In this document: positions 1 through 15,720 of the stretch, in pieces
How the letters are laid out: each line of letters opens with the position of its first letter
Position numbering within the stretch: the stretch's first letter is position 1
Source of the DNA: Tomocerus qinae
Taxonomy: Eukaryota; Arthropoda; Collembola; Entomobryomorpha; Tomoceridae
Length of the DNA stretch: 64,000 nt
Assembly: GCA_020055645.1 (NCBI GenBank)
Contig: CM034546.1
Location: 75,516,001-75,580,000 of the forward strand
Reading direction: 5' to 3'
Made by a program: the position numbers and the translations under genes
Notes under the pieces: model-generated
Database searches by the model: none
Told to the model about the DNA's origin: nothing
The model's input: only the letters and a program-made list of their open reading frames with translations

Positions 1-3000
1 GCATAGTCTTTTAGCCGAAATAATGAAAATTAATCTGTAAGCATCGACTATTAGCCGAAATAATGCAAATTAATCGGTAAGCATCAACTTTTAGCAGAAA
101 TAATGCAAATTAATCTATAAGCATCGACTGTTAGCCGAAATAGTGCAAATTAATCTGTAAGCATCAACTATTAGCCGAAATAATGCAAATTAATCGGTAA
201 GCATCGACTTTTAGCCGAAATAATGCAAATTAATCAATAACCATCTACTGTTAGCCGAAATAATGCAAATTAATCTGGAAGCATCGACTATTAGCCGAAA
301 TAATGCAAATTAATCTATAAGCATCGACTTTTAGCCGAAATAATGCAAATTAATCTGTAAGCATCGACTTTTAGCCGAAATAATGAAAATTAATCCGTAA
401 GCATCGACTATTAGCCGAAATAATGCAAATTAATCGGTAAGCATCGACTATTAGCCGAAATAATGCAAATTAATCTATAAGCATCGACTACTTGCCGAAA
501 TAATGCAAATTAATCTGTAAGCATCGACTATTAGCCGAAATAATGCAAATTAATCTATAAGCATCGACTTTCAGCCGAAATAATGCAAATTATACTATAA
601 GCATCGACTTTTAGCCGAAATAATGCAAATTAATCTATAAGCATCGACTTTTAGCCGAAATAATGCAAATTAATCTGTAGGCATCGACTATTAACCGAAA
701 GAATGTAAATTAATCGGTAAGCATCAACTTTTAACCGAAATAATTAAAATTAATCTATAAGCATCGACTATTAGCCGAAATAATGCAAATTAATCTGTAA
801 GCATCGACTGTTAGCCGAAATAATGCAAATTAATGGGTAAGCATCAACTTTTAGCCGAAATAATGCAAATTAATCTATAAGCATCGTCTATTAGCCGAAA
901 TAATGCAAATTAATCTGTAAGCATCGACTATTAGCCGAAATAATGCAAATTAGTGGGTAAGCATCAACTTTTAGCCGAAATAATGCAAATTAATCTATAA
1001 GCATCGACTGTTAGCCGAAATAATGCAAATTAATCTGTAAGCATCGACTATTAGCCGAAATAATGCAAATTAATGGGTAAGCATCAACTTTTAGCCGAAA
1101 TAATGCAAATTAATCTATAAGCATCGTCTATTAGCCGAAATAATGCAAATTAATCTGTAAGCATCGACTATTAGCCGAAATAATGCAAATTAATCGGTAA
1201 GCATCGACTTTTAGCCGAAATAATGCAAATTAATCTGTAAGCATCGACTATTAGCCGAAACAATGCAAATTAATCTGTAAGCATTGACTATTAGCCGAAA
1301 TAATGCAAATTAATCTGTAGGCATCGACTGTTAGCCGAAAGAATGCAAATTAATCTGTAAGCAACGACTATTAGCCGAAATAATGCAAATTAATCTATAA
1401 GCATAGTCTTTTAGCCGAATTAATGAAAATTAATCTGTAAGCATCGACTTTTAGCCGAAATAATGCAAATTAATCGGTAAGCATCAACTTTTAGCAGAAA
1501 TAATGCAAATTAATCTATAAGCATCGTCTATTAGCCGAAATAATGCAAATTAATCTGTAAGCATCGACTATTAGCCGAAATAATGCAAATTAATCTATAA
1601 GCATCGACTTTCAGCCGAAATAATGCAAATTAATCTATAAGCATCGACTTTCAGCCGAAATAATGCAAATTAATCTATAAGCATCGTCTATTAGCCGAAA
1701 TAATGAAAATTAATCTGTAAGCATCGACTATTAGCCGAAATAATGCAAATTAATCTGAAAGCATCGACTATTAGCCGAAATAATGCAAATTAATCTGTAA
1801 GTATCGACTATTAGCCGAAATAATGCAAATTAATCGGTAAGCATCGACTTTTAGCCGAAATAATGCAAATTAATCAATAACCATCGACTGTTAGCCGAAA
1901 TAATGCAAATTAATCTGGAAGCATCGACTATTAGCCGAAATAATGCAAATTAATCTATAAGCGTCGACTTTTAGCCGAAATAATGCAAATTAATCTGTAA
2001 GCATCGACTATTAGCCGTAATAATGCAAATTAATCTGTAAGCATCGACTAGTAGCCGAAATAATGCAAATTAATCTGTAAGCAACGACTATTAGCCGAAA
2101 TAATGCAAATTAATCGGTAAGCATCAACTTTTAGCCGAAATAATTAAAATTAATCTATAAGCATCGACTGTTAGCCGAAATAATGCAAATTAATCTGTAA
2201 GCATCGACTATTAGCCGAAATAATGCAAATTAATGGGTAAGCATCAACTTTTAGCCGAAATAATGCAAATTAATCTATAAGCATCGTCTATTAGCCGAAA
2301 TAATGCAAATTAATCTGTAAGCATCGACTATTAGCCGAAATAATGCAAATTATTCGGTAAGCATCGACTTTTAGCCGAAATAATGCAAATTAATCAATAA
2401 GCATCGACTGTTAGCCGAAATAATGCAAATTAATCAATAAGCATCGACTGTTAGCCGAAATAATGCAAATTAATCTGTAAGCATCGACTACTAGCCGAAA
2501 TAATGCAAATTAATCTGTAAGCATCGACTATTAGCCGAAATAAGGCAAATTTATCTATAAGCATTGTCTATTAGCCGAAATAATGAAAATTAATATGTAA
2601 GCATAGACTATTAGCCGAAATAATGCAAATTAATCGGTAAGCATCAACTTTTAGCCGAAATAATGCAAATTAATCTGTAAGCAACGACTGCTAGCCGAAA
2701 TAATGCAATTTAATCTGTAAGCATCGACTACTAGGTGTAATAATGCAAATTAATCTGTAGGCATCGACTATTAGCCGAAATAATGCAAATTAATCTATAA
2801 GCATCGTCTATTAGCCGAAATAATGAAAATTAATCTGTAAGCATCGACTATTAGCCGAAACAATGCAAATTATTCGGTAAGCATCAACTTTTAGCCGAAA
2901 TAATGCAAATTAATCTGTAGGCATCGACTATTAGCCGAAATAATGCAGATTAATCTGTAAGCATCGACTACTAGCCGAAATAATCCAAATTAATCTGTAA

Positions 3001-3840
3001 CCATCGACTACTAGCCGAAATAATGCAAATTAATGGGTAAGCATCAACTTTTAGCCGAAATAATGCAAATTAATCTATAAGCATCGACTTTCAGCCGAAA
3101 TAATGCAAATTAATCTGTAGGCATCGACTATTACCCGAAATAATGGAAATTATTCTGTAAGCATCGATTACTAGCCGAAATAATGCAAATTAATCTGTAG
3201 GCATCGACTATTAACCGAAAAAATGCAAATTAATCTGTAAGCATCGACTATTAGCCGAAATAATGCAAATTAATCTATAAGCATCGTCTATTAGCCGAAA
3301 TAATGGAAATTAATCTGTAAGCATCGACTATTAGCCGAAATAATGCAAATTAATCGGTAAGCATCGACTTTTAGCCTAAATAATGCAAATTAATCAATAA
3401 GCATCGACTGTTAGCCGAAATAATGCAAATTAATCTGGAAGCATCGACTATTAGCCGAACTAATGCAAATTAATCTGTAGGCATCGACTATTAGCCGAAA
3501 TAATGCAAATTAATCTATAATCATCGTCTATTAGCCGAAATATGAAAATTAATGGGTAAGCATCAACTTTTAGCCGAAATAATGCAAATTAATCTATAAG
3601 CATCGACTTTCAGCCGAAATAATGCAAATTAATCTGTAAGCATCGACTATTACCCGAAATAATGGAAATTAATCTGTAAGCATCGACTACTAGCCGAAAT
3701 AATGCAAATTAATCTGTAGGCATCGACTATTAACCGAAATAATGCAAATTAATCTGTAAGCATCGACTATTAGCCGAAATAATGCAAATTAATCTATAAG
3801 CATCGACTACTAGCCGAAATAATGCAAATTAATCTGTAAG

Positions 3841-6800
3841 CATCGACTATTAGCCGAAATAATGCAAATTAATCTATAAGGATAGTCTTTTAGCGGAAAT
3901 AATGAAAATTAATCGGTAAGCATCGACTATTAGCCGAAACAATGCAAATTAATCGGTAAGCATCAACTTTTAGCAGAAATAATGAAAATTAATCTATAAG
4001 CATCGACTGTTAGCCGAAATAATGCAAATTAATCTGTAAGCATCGACTATTAGCCGAAATAATGCAAATTAATCTATAAGCATCGACTTTCAGCCGAAAT
4101 AATGCAAATTATACTATAACCATCGACTTTCAGCCGAAATAATGCAAATTAATCTATAAGCATCGACTTTTAGCCGAAATAATGCAAATTAATCTGTAGG
4201 CATCGACTATTAACCGAAAGAATGCAAATTTATCTGTAAGCATCGACTATTAGCCGAAATAATGCAAATTAATCGGTAAGCATCAACTTTTAGCCGAAAT
4301 AATTAAAATTAATCTATAAGCATCGACTGTTAGCCGAAATAATGCAAATTAATCTGTAAGCATCGACTATTAGCCGAAATAATGCAAATTAATGGGTAAG
4401 CATCAACTTTTAGCCGAAATAATGCAAATTAATCTATACGCATCGTCTATTAGCCGAAATAATGCAAATTAATCTGTAAGCATCGACTATTAGCCGAAAT
4501 AATGCAAATTAATCGGTAAGCATCGACTTTTAGCCGAAATAATGCAAATTAATCAATAAGCATCGACTGTTAGCCGAAATAATGCAAATTAATCAATAAC
4601 CATCGACTGTTAGCCGAAATAATGCAAATTAATCTGGAAGCATCGACTATTAGCCGAAATAATGCAAATTAATCTATAAGCATCGACTTTTAGCCGAAAT
4701 AATGCAAATTAATCTGTAAGCATCGACTATTAGCCGAAATAATGCAAATTAATCAATAAGCATCGACTGTTAGCCGAAATAATGCAAATTAATCTGGAAG
4801 CATCGACTATTAGCCGAAATAATGCAAATTAATCTATAAGCATCGACTTTTAGCCGAAATAATGCAAATTAATCTGTAAGCATCGACTATTAGCCGAAAT
4901 AATGCAAATTAATCTGTAAGCATCGACTACTAGCCGAAATAATGCAAATTAATCTGTAAGCATCGACTATTAGCCGAAATAATGCAAATTAGTGGGTAAG
5001 CATCAACTTTTAGCCGAAATAATGCAAATTAATCTATAAGCATCGACTTTCAGCCGAAATAATGCAAATTAATCTGTAAGCATCGACTACTAGCCGAAAT
5101 AATGCAAATTAATCTGTAGGCATCGACTATTAGCCGAAATAATGCAAATTAATCTGTAAGCATCGACTATTAGCCGAAACAATGCAAATTAATCTGTAAG
5201 CATCGACTATTAGCCGAAATAATGCAAATTAATCTGTAGGCATCGACTATTAGCCGAAAGAATGCAAATTAATCTGTAACCATCGACTATTAGCCGAAAT
5301 AATGCAAATTAATCTACAAGCATAGTCTTTTAGCCGAAATAATGAAAATTAATCTGTAAGCATCGACTATTAGCCGAAATAATGCAAATTAATCAGTAAG
5401 CATCAACGTTTAGCAGAAATAATGCAAATTAATCTATAAGCATCGACTGTTAGCCGAAATAATGCAAATTAATCTGTAAGCATCGACTATTAGCCGAAAT
5501 AATGCAAATTAATCTATAAGCATCGACTTTCAGCCGAAATAATGCAAATTGATCTATAAGCATCGACTTTCAGCCGAAATAATGCAAATTAATCTGTAAG
5601 CATCGACTATTAGCCGAAATAATGCAAATTAATCTATAAGCATAGTCTTTTAGCCGAAATAATGAAAATTAATAAGTAAGCATCGACTATTAGCCGAAAT
5701 AATGCAAATTAATCGGTAAGCATCAACTTTTAGCAGAAATAATGCAAATTAATCTATAAGCATCGACTCTTAGCCGAAATAATGCAAATTAATCTGTAAG
5801 CATCGACTATTAGCCGAAATAATGCAAATTAATCTATAAGCATCGACTTTTAGCCGAAATAATGCAAATTAATCTGTAAGCATCGACTATTAGCCGAAAT
5901 AATGCAAATTAATCGGTAAGCATCAACGTTTAGCAGAAATAATGCAAATTAATCTAAAAGCATCGACTGTTAGCCGAAATAATGCAAATTAATCTGTAAG
6001 CATCGACTATTAGCCGAAATAATGCAAATTAATCTATAAGGATAGTCTTTTAGCGGAAATAATGAAAATTAATCTGTAAGCATCGACTATTAGCCGAAAC
6101 AATGCAAATTAATCGGTAAGCATCAACTTTTAGCAGAAATAATGAAAATTAATCTATAAGCATCGACTGTTAGCCGAAATAATGCAAATTATTCTGTAAG
6201 CATCGACTATTAGCCGAAATAATGCAAATTAATCTATAAGCATCGACTTTCAGCCGAAATAATGCAAATTATACTATAACCATCGACTTTCAGCCGAAAT
6301 AATGCAAATTAATCTATAAGCATCGACTTTTAGCCGAAATAATGCAAATTAATCTGTAGGCATCGACTATTAACCGAAAGAATGCAAATTTATCTGTAAG
6401 CATCGACTATTAGCCGAAATAATGCAAATTAATCGGTAAGCATCAACTTTTAGCCGAAATAATTAAAATTAATCTATAAGCATCGACTGTTAGCCGAAAT
6501 AATGCAAATTAATCTGTAAGCATCGACTATTAGCCGAAATAATGCAAATTAATGGGTAAGCATCAACTTTTAGCCGAAATAATGCAAATTAATCTATACG
6601 CATCGTCTATTAGCCGAAATAATGCAAATTAATCTGTAAGCATCGACTATTAGCCGAAATAATGCAAATTAATCGGTAAGCATCGACTTTTAGCCGAAAT
6701 AATGCAAATTAATCAATAAGCATCGACTGTTAGCCGAAATAATGCAAATTAATCAATAACCATCGACTGTTAGCCGAAATAATGCAAATTAATCTGGAAG

Positions 6801-8160
6801 CATCGACTATTAGCCGAAATAATGCAAATTAATCTATAAGCATCGACTTTTAGCCGAAATAATGCAAATTAATCTGTAAGCATCGACTATTAGCCGAAAT
6901 AATGCAAATTAATCAATAAGCATCGACTGTTAGCCGAAATAATGCAAATTAATCTGGAAGCATCGACTATTAGCCGAAATAATGCAAATTAATCTATAAG
7001 CATCGACTTTTAGCCGAAATAATGCAAATTAATCTGTAAGCATCGACTATTAGCCGAAATAATGCAAATTAATCTGTAAGCATCGACTACTAGCCGAAAT
7101 AATGCAAATTAATCTGTAAGCATCGACTATTAGCCGAAATAATGCAAATTAGTGGGTAAGCATCAACTTTTAGCCGAAATAATGCAAATTAATCTATAAG
7201 CATCGACTTTCAGCCGAAATAATGCAAATTAATCTGTAAGCATCGACTACTAGCCGAAATAATGCAAATTAATCTGTAGGCATCGACTATTAGCCGAAAT
7301 AATGCAAATTAATCTGTAAGCATCGACTATTAGCCGAAACAATGCAAATTAATCTGTAAGCATCGACTATTAGCCGAAATAATGCAAATTAATCTGTAGG
7401 CATCGACTATTAGCCGAAAGAATGCAAATTAATCTGTAACCATCGACTATTAGCCGAAATAATGCAAATTAATCTACAAGCATAGTCTTTTAGCCGAAAT
7501 AATGAAAATTAATCTGTAAGCATCGACTATTAGCCGAAATAATGCAAATTAATCAGTAAGCATCAACGTTTAGCAGAAATAATGCAAATTAATCTATAAG
7601 CATCGACTGTTAGCCGAAATAATGCAAATTAATCTGTAAGCATCGACTATTAGCCGAAATAATGCAAATTAATCTATAAGCATCGACTTTCAGCCGAAAT
7701 AATGCAAATTGATCTATTAGCATCGACTTTCAGCCGAAATAATGCAAATTAATCTGTAAGCATCGACTATTAGCCGAAATAATGCAAATTAATCTATAAG
7801 CATAGTCTTTTAGCCGAAATAATGAAAATTAATAAGTAAGCATCGACTATTAGCCGAAATAATGCAAATTAATCGGTAAGCATCAACTTTTAGCAGAAAT
7901 AATGCAAATTAATCTATAAGCATCGACTCTTAGCCGAAATAATGCAAATTAATCTGTAAGCATCGACTATTAGCCGAAATAATGCAAATTAATCTATAAG
8001 CATCGACTTTTAGCCGAAATAATGCAAATTAATCTGTAAGCATCGACTATTAGCCGAAATAATGCAAATTAATCGGTAAGCATCAACGTTTAGCAGAAAT
8101 AATGCAAATTAATCTAAAAGCATCGACTGTTAGCCGAAATAATGCAAATTAATCTGTAAG
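3841..8160 (+). repeat. 2160-bp higher-order repeat, two tandem copies (54 monomers each)
   Basis: Copies 3841-6000 and 6001-8160 share the same ordered series of rare monomer variants at an exact 2160-bp offset. Examples are GGATAGTCTTTTAGCGG at 3880/6040, the ATACTATAAC ending at 4110/6270, TATACGCATCG at 4436/6596, CTACAAGCATAG at 5314/7474 and GACTCTTAG at 5765/7925. Only a few substitutions separate the copies, such as CGGTAAG versus CTGTAAG near 3913/6073 and GATCTATAAG versus GATCTATTAG near 5551/7711. This indicates recent amplification by unequal exchange or replication slippage. Confidence 0.93.
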
Positions 8161-11100
8161 CATCGACTATTAGCCGAAATAATGCAAATTAATCTATAAG
8201 CATCGACTTTCAGCCGAAATAATGCAAATTAATCTATAAGCATCGACTTTCAGCCGAAATAATGCAAATTAATCTATAAGCATCGACTACTAGCCGAAAT
8301 AATGCAAATTAATCTGTAAGCATCGACTATTAGCCGAAATAATGCAAATTAATCTATAAGCATAGTCTTTTAGCCGAAATAATGAAAATTAATAAGTAAG
8401 CATCGACTATTAGCCGAAATAATGCAAATTAATCGGTAAGCATCAACTTTTAGCAGAAATAATGCAAATTAATCTATAAGCATCGACTGTTAGCCGAAAT
8501 AATGCAAGATAATCTGTAAGCATCGACTATTAGCCGAAATAATGCAAATTAATCTATAAGCATCGACTTTCAGCCGAAATAATGCAAATTAATCTATAAG
8601 CATCGTCTATTAGCCGAAATAATGAAAATTAATCTGTAAGCATCGACTTTTAGCCGAAATAATGCAAATTAATCGGTAAGCATCAACTTTTAGCCGAAAT
8701 AATGCAAATTAATCTATAAGCATCGACTGTTAGCCGAAATAATGCAAATTAATCTGTAAGCATCGACTATTAGCCGAAATAATGCCAATTAATGGGTAAG
8801 CATCAACTTTTAGAAGAAATAATGCAAATTAATCTATAAGCATCGTCTATTAGCCGAAATAATGCAAATTAATCTGTAAGCATCGACTATTAGCCGAAAT
8901 AATGCAAATTAATCGGTAAGCATTGACTTTTAGCCGAAATAATGCAAATTAATCAATAACCATCGACTGTTAGCCGAAATAATGCAAATTAATCTGGAAG
9001 CATCGACTTTTAGCCGAAATAATGCAAATTAATCTGTAAGCATCGACTATTAGCCGAAATAATGCAAATTAATCTGTAAGCATCGACTACTAGCCGAAAT
9101 AATGCAAATTAATCTGTAAGCATCGACTATTAGCCGAAATAATGCAAATTAGTGGGTAAGCATCAACTATTAGCCGAAATAATGCAAATTAATCGGTAAG
9201 CATCGACTTTTAGCCGAAATAATGCAAATTAATCAATAACCATCGACTGTTAGCCGAAATAATGCAAATTAATCTGGAAGCATCGACTATTAGCCGAAAT
9301 AATGCAAATCAATCTATAAGCATCGACTTTTAGCCGAAATAATGCAAATTAATCTGTAAGCATCGACTTTTAGCCGAAATAATGCAAATTAATCGGTAAG
9401 CATCGACTTTTAGCCGAAATAATGCAAATTAATCAATAAGCATCGACTGTTAGCCGAAATAATGCAAATTAATCAATAAACATCGACTGTTAGCCGAAAT
9501 AATGCAAATTAATCTGGAAGCATCGACTATTAGCCGAAATAATGTAAATTAATCTATAAGCATCGACTTTTAGCCGAAATAATGCAAATTAATCTGTAAG
9601 CATCGACTATTAGCCGAAATAATGCAAATTAATCTGTAAGCATCGACTACTCGCCGAAATAATGCAAATTAATCTGTAAGCATCGACTATTAGCCAAAAT
9701 AATGCAAATTAGTGAGTAAGCATCAACTTTTAGCCGAAATAATGCAAATTAATCTATAAGCATCGACTGTTAGCCGAAATAATGCAAATTAATCTGTAAG
9801 CATCGCCTATTAGCCGAAATAATGCAAATTAATGGGTAAGCATCAACTTTTAGCCGAAATAATGCAAATTAATCTATAAGCATCGTCTATTAGCCGAAAT
9901 AATGCAAATTAATCTGTAAGCATCGACTATTAGCCGAAATAATGCTAATTAATCGGTAAGCATCGACTTTTAGCCGAAATATTGCAAATTAATCAATAAG
10001 CATCGACTGTTAGCCGAAATAATGCAAATTAATCAATAAGCATCGACTGTTAGCCGAAATAATGCAAATTAATCTGGAAGCATCGACTATTAGCCGAAAT
10101 AATGCAAATTAATCTATAAGCATCGACTTTTAGCCGAAATAATGCAAATTAATCTGTAAGCATCGACTATTAGCCGAAATAATGCAAATTAATCTGTAAG
10201 CATCGACTACTAGCCGAAATAATGCAAATTAATCTGTAAGCATCGATTATTAGCCGAAATAATGCAAATTAGTGGGTAAGCATCAACTTTTAGCCGAAAT
10301 AATGCAAATTAATCTATAAGCATCGACTTTCAGCCGAAATAATGCAAATTAATCAATAACCATCGACTGTTAGCCGAAATAATGCAAATTAATCTGTAGG
10401 CATCGACTATTAGCCAAAATAATGCAAATTAATCTGTAAGCATCGACTATTAGCCGAAACAATGCAAAATAATCTGTAAGCATCGACTATTAGCCGAAAT
10501 AATGCAAATTAATCTGTAGGCATCGACTATTAGCCGAAAGAATGCAAATTAATCTGTAAGCATCGACTATTAGCCGAAATAATGCAAATTAATCTATAAG
10601 CATAGTCTTTTAGCCGAAATAATGAAAATTAATCTGTAAGCATCGACTATTAGCCGAAATAATGCAAATTAATCAGTAAGCATCAACGTTTAGCAGAAAT
10701 AATGCAAATTAATCTAAAAGCATCGACTGTTAGCCGAAATAATGCAAATTAATCTGTAAGCATCGACTATTAGCCGAAATAATACAAATTAATCTATAAG
10801 CATCGACTTTCAGCCGAAATAATGCAAATTAATCTATAAGCTTGGACTTTCAGCCGAAATAATGCAAATTAATCTGTAAGCATCGACTATTAGCCGAAAT
10901 AATACAAATTAATCTATAAGCATCGACTTTCAGCCGAAATAATGCAAATTAATCTATAAGCATCGACTTTCAGCCGAAATAATGCAAATTAATCTGTAAG
11001 CATCGACTATTAGCCGAAATTATACAAATTAATCTATAAGCATCGACTTTCAGCCGAAATAATGCAAATTAATCTATAAGCATCGACTTTCAGCCGAAAT

Positions 11101-12160
11101 AATACAAATTAATCTATAAGCATCGACTTTCAGCCGAAATAATGCAAATTAATCTATAAGCATCGACTTTCAGCCGAAATAATGCAAATTAATCTATAAG
11201 CATCGACTACTAGCCGAAATAATGCAAATTAATCTGTAAGCATCGACTATTAGCCGAAATAATGCAAATTAATCGGTAAGCATCAACTTTTAGCAGAAAT
11301 AATGCAAATTAATCTATAAGCATCGACTGTTAGCCGAAATAATGCAAGATAATCTGTAAGCATCGACTATTAGCCGAAATAATGCAAATTAATCTATAAG
11401 CATCGACTTTCAGCCGAAATAATGCAAATTAATCTATAAGCATCGTCTATTAGCCGAAATAATGAAAATTAATTTGTAAGCATCGACTATTAGCCGAAAT
11501 AATGCAAATTAATCTGTAGGCATCGACTATTAACCGAAAAAATGCAAATTAATCTGTAAGCATCGACTATTAGCCGAAATAATGCAAATTAATCTATAAG
11601 CATCGTCTATTAGCCGAAATAATGGAAATTAATCTGTAAGCATCGACTATTAGCCGAAATAATGCAAATTAATCGGTAAGCATCGACTTTTAGCCTAAAT
11701 AATGCAAATTAATCAATAAGCATCGTCTATTAGCCGAAATAATGGAAATTAATCTGTAAGCATCGACTATTAGCCGAAATAATGCAAATTAATCTGTAGG
11801 CATCGACTATTAGCCGAAATAATGCAAATTAATCTATAATCATCGTCTATTAGCCGAAATAATGAAAATTAATGGGTAAGCATCAACTTTTAGCCGAAAT
11901 AATGCAAATTAATCTATAAGCATCGACTATTAGCCGAAAGAATGCAAATTAATCTATAAGCATCGACTATTTGCCGAAAGAATGCAAATTAATCTGTAAG
12001 CATCGACTACTAGCCGAAATAATGCAAAGTAATCTGTAGGCATCGACTATTAGCCGAAATAATGCAAATTAATCTGTAAGCATCGACTATTAGCCGAAAT
12101 AATGCAAATTAATCTATAAGCATCGTCTATTAGCCGAAATAATGCAAATTAATCTGTAAG

Positions 12161-15100
12161 CATCGACTATTAGCCGAAATAATGCAAATTAATCTATAAG
12201 GATAGTCTTTTAGCGGAAATAATGAAAATTAATCTGTAAGCATCGACTATTAGCCGAAACAATGCAAATTAATCGGTAAGCATAGACTTTTAGCCGAAAT
12301 AATGCAAATTAATCTATAAGCATCGACTGTTAGCCGAAATAATGCAAATTAATCTGTAAGCATCGACTATTAGCCGAAATAATGCAAATTAATCTATAAG
12401 CATCGACTTTCAGCCGAAATAATGCAAATTATACTATAACCATCGACTTTCAGCCGAAATAATGCAAATTAATCTATAAGCATCGACTTTTAGCCGAAAT
12501 AATGCAAATTAATCTGTAGGCATCGACTATTAACCGAAAGAATGCAAATTTATCTGTAAGCATCGACTATTAGCCGAAATAATGCAAATTAATCGGTAAG
12601 CATCAACTTTTAGCCGAAATAATTAAAATTAATCTATAAGCATCGACTGTTAGCCGAAATAATGCAAATTAATCTGTAAGCATCGACTATTAGCCGAAAT
12701 AATGCAAATTAATGGGTAAGCATCAACTTTTAGCCGAAATAATGCAAATTAATCTATACGCATCGTCTATTAGCCGAAATAATGCAAATTAATCTGTAAG
12801 CATCGACTATTAGCCGAAATAATGCAAATTAATCGGTAAGCATCGACTTTTTAGCCGAAATAATGCAAATTAATCAATAAGCATCGACTGTTAGCCGAAA
12901 TAATGCAAATTAATCAATAACCATCGACTGTTAGCCGAAATAATGCAAATTAATCTGGAAGCATCGACTATTAGCCGAAATAATGCAAATTAATCTATAA
13001 GCATCGACTTTTAGCCGAAATAATGCAAATTAATCTGTAAGCATCGACTATTAGCCGAAATAATGCAAATTAATCAATAAGCATCGACTGTTAGCCGAAA
13101 TAATGCAAATTAATCTGGAAGCATCGACTATTAGCCGAAATAATGCAAATTAATCTATAAGCATCGACTTTTAGCCGAAATAATGCAAATTAATCTGTAA
13201 GCATCGACTATTAGCCGAAATAATGCAAATTAATCTGTAAGCATCGACTACTAGCCGAAATAATGCAAATTAATCTGTAAGCATCGACTATTAGCCGAAA
13301 TAATGCAAATTAGTGGGTAAGCATCAACTTTTAGCCGAAATAATGCAAATTAATCTATAAGCATCGACTTTCAGCCGAAATAATGCAAATTAATCTGTAA
13401 GCATCGACTACTAGCCGAAATAATGCAAATTAATCTGTAGGCATCGACTATTAGCCGAAATAATGCAAATTAATCTGTAAGCATCGACTATTAGCCGAAA
13501 CAATGCAAATTAATCTGTAAGCATCGACTATTAGCCGAAATAATGCAAATTAATCTGTAGGCATCGACTATTAGCCGAAAGAATGCAAATTAATCTGTAA
13601 CCATCGACTATTAGCCGAAATAATGCAAATTAATCTACAAGCATAGTCTTTTAGCCGAAATAATGAAAATTAATCTGTAAGCATCGACTATTAGCCGAAA
13701 TAATGCAAATTAATCAGTAAGCATCAACGTTTAGCAGAAATAATGCAAATTAATCTATAAGCATCGACTGTTAGCCGAAATAATGCAAATTAATCTGTAA
13801 GCATCGACTATTAGCCGAAATAATGCAAATTAATCTATAAGCATCGACTTTCAGCCGAAATAATGCAAATTAATCTATAAGCATCGACTTTCAGCCGAAA
13901 TAATGCAAATTAATCTGTAAGCATCGACTATTAGCCGAAATAATGCAAATTAATCTATAAGCATCGACTTTTAGCCGAAATAATGCAAATTAATCTGTAA
14001 GCATCGACTATTAGCCGAAATAATGCAAATTAATCGGTAAGCATCAACTTTTAGCAGAAATAATGCAAATTAATCTATAAGCATCGACTCTTAGCCGAAA
14101 TAATGCAAATTAATCTGTAAGCATCGACTATTAGCCGAAATAATGCAAATTAATCTATAAGCATCGACTTTTAGCCGAAATAATGCAAATTAATCTGTAA
14201 GCATCGACTATTAGCCGAAATAATGCAAATTAATCGGTAAGCATAGACTTTTAGCCGAAATAATGCAAATTAATCTGTAAGCATCGACTATTAGCCGAAA
14301 TAATGCAAATTAATCTGTAAGCATCGACTATTAGCCGAAATAATGCAAATTAATCTATAAGGATAGTCTTTTAGCGGAAATAATGAAAATTAATCTGTAA
14401 GCATCGACTATTAGCCGAAACAATGCAAATTAATCGGTAAGCATCAACTTTTAGCAGAAATAATGAAAATTAATCTATAAGCATCGACTGTTAGCCGAAA
14501 TAATGCAAATTATTCTGTAAGCATCGACTATTAGCCGAAATAATGCAAATTAATCTATAAGCATCGACTTTCAGCCGAAATAATGCAAATTAATCTATAA
14601 GCATCGACTTTTAGCCGAAATAATGCAAATTAATCTGTAAGCATCGACTATTAACCGAAAGAATGCAAATTTATCTGTAAGCATCGACTATTAGCCGAAA
14701 TAATGCAAATTAATCGGTAAGCATCAACTTTTAGCCGAAATAATTAAAATTAATCTATAAGCATCGACTGTTAGCCGAAATAATGCAAATTAATCTGTAA
14801 GCATCGACTATTAGCCGAAATAATGCAAATTAATGGGTAAGCATCAACTTTTAGCCGAAATAATGCAAATTAATCTATACGCATCGTCTATTAGCCGAAA
14901 TAATGCAAATTAATCTGTAAGCATCGACTATTAGCCGAAATAATGCAAATTAATCGGTAAGCATCGACTTTTAGCCGAAATAATGCAAATTAATCAATAA
15001 GCATCGACTGTTAGCCGAAATAATGCAAATTAATCAATAACCATCGACTGTTAGCCGAAATAATGCAAATTAATCTGGAAGCATCGACTATTAGCCGAAA

Positions 15101-15600
15101 TAATGCAAATTAATCTGTAAGCATCGACTTTTAGCCGAAATAATGCAAATTAATCTGTAAGCATCGACTATTAGCCGAAATAATGCAAATTAATCAATAA
15201 GCATCGACTGTTAGCCGAAATAATGCAAATTAATCTGGAAGCATCGACTATTAGCCGAAATAATGCAAATTAATCTATAAGCATCGACTTTTAGCCGAAA
15301 TAATGCAAATTAATCTGTAAGCATCGACTATTAGCCGAAATAATGCAAATTAATCTGTAAGCATCGACTACTAGCCGAAATAATGCAAATTAATCTGTAA
15401 GCATCGACTATTAGCCGAAATAATGCAAATTAGTGGGTAAGCATCAACTTTTAGCCGAAATAATGCAAATTAATCTATAAGCATCGACTTTCAGCCGAAA
15501 TAATGCAAATTAATCTGTAAGCATCGACTACTAGCCGAAATAATGCAAATTAATCTGTAGGCATCGACTATTAGCCGAAATAATGCAAATTAATCTGTAA
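12161..15600 (+). repeat. Further copies of the 2160-bp higher-order repeat
   Basis: The same rare-variant order reappears, with GATAGTCTTTTAGCGG at 12201 and again at 14362. The offset between these is 2161 because of a one-base insertion in the T run near 12847. The third copy spans about 12161-14321. The fourth starts at about 14322 and stays recognisable to about 15600, where variant order diverges. The third copy differs locally from copies 1 and 2 (for example, a TTTTAGCCG unit near 13970 replaces the ATAGTC unit), so the unit spread in more than one event. Confidence 0.85.
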
Positions 15601-15720
15601 GCATCGACTACTAGCCGAAACAATGCAAATTATTCTGTAAGCATCGACTATTAGCCGAAATAATGCAAATTAATCTGTAGGCATCGACTATCAGCCGAAA
15701 GAATGCAAATTAATCTATAA

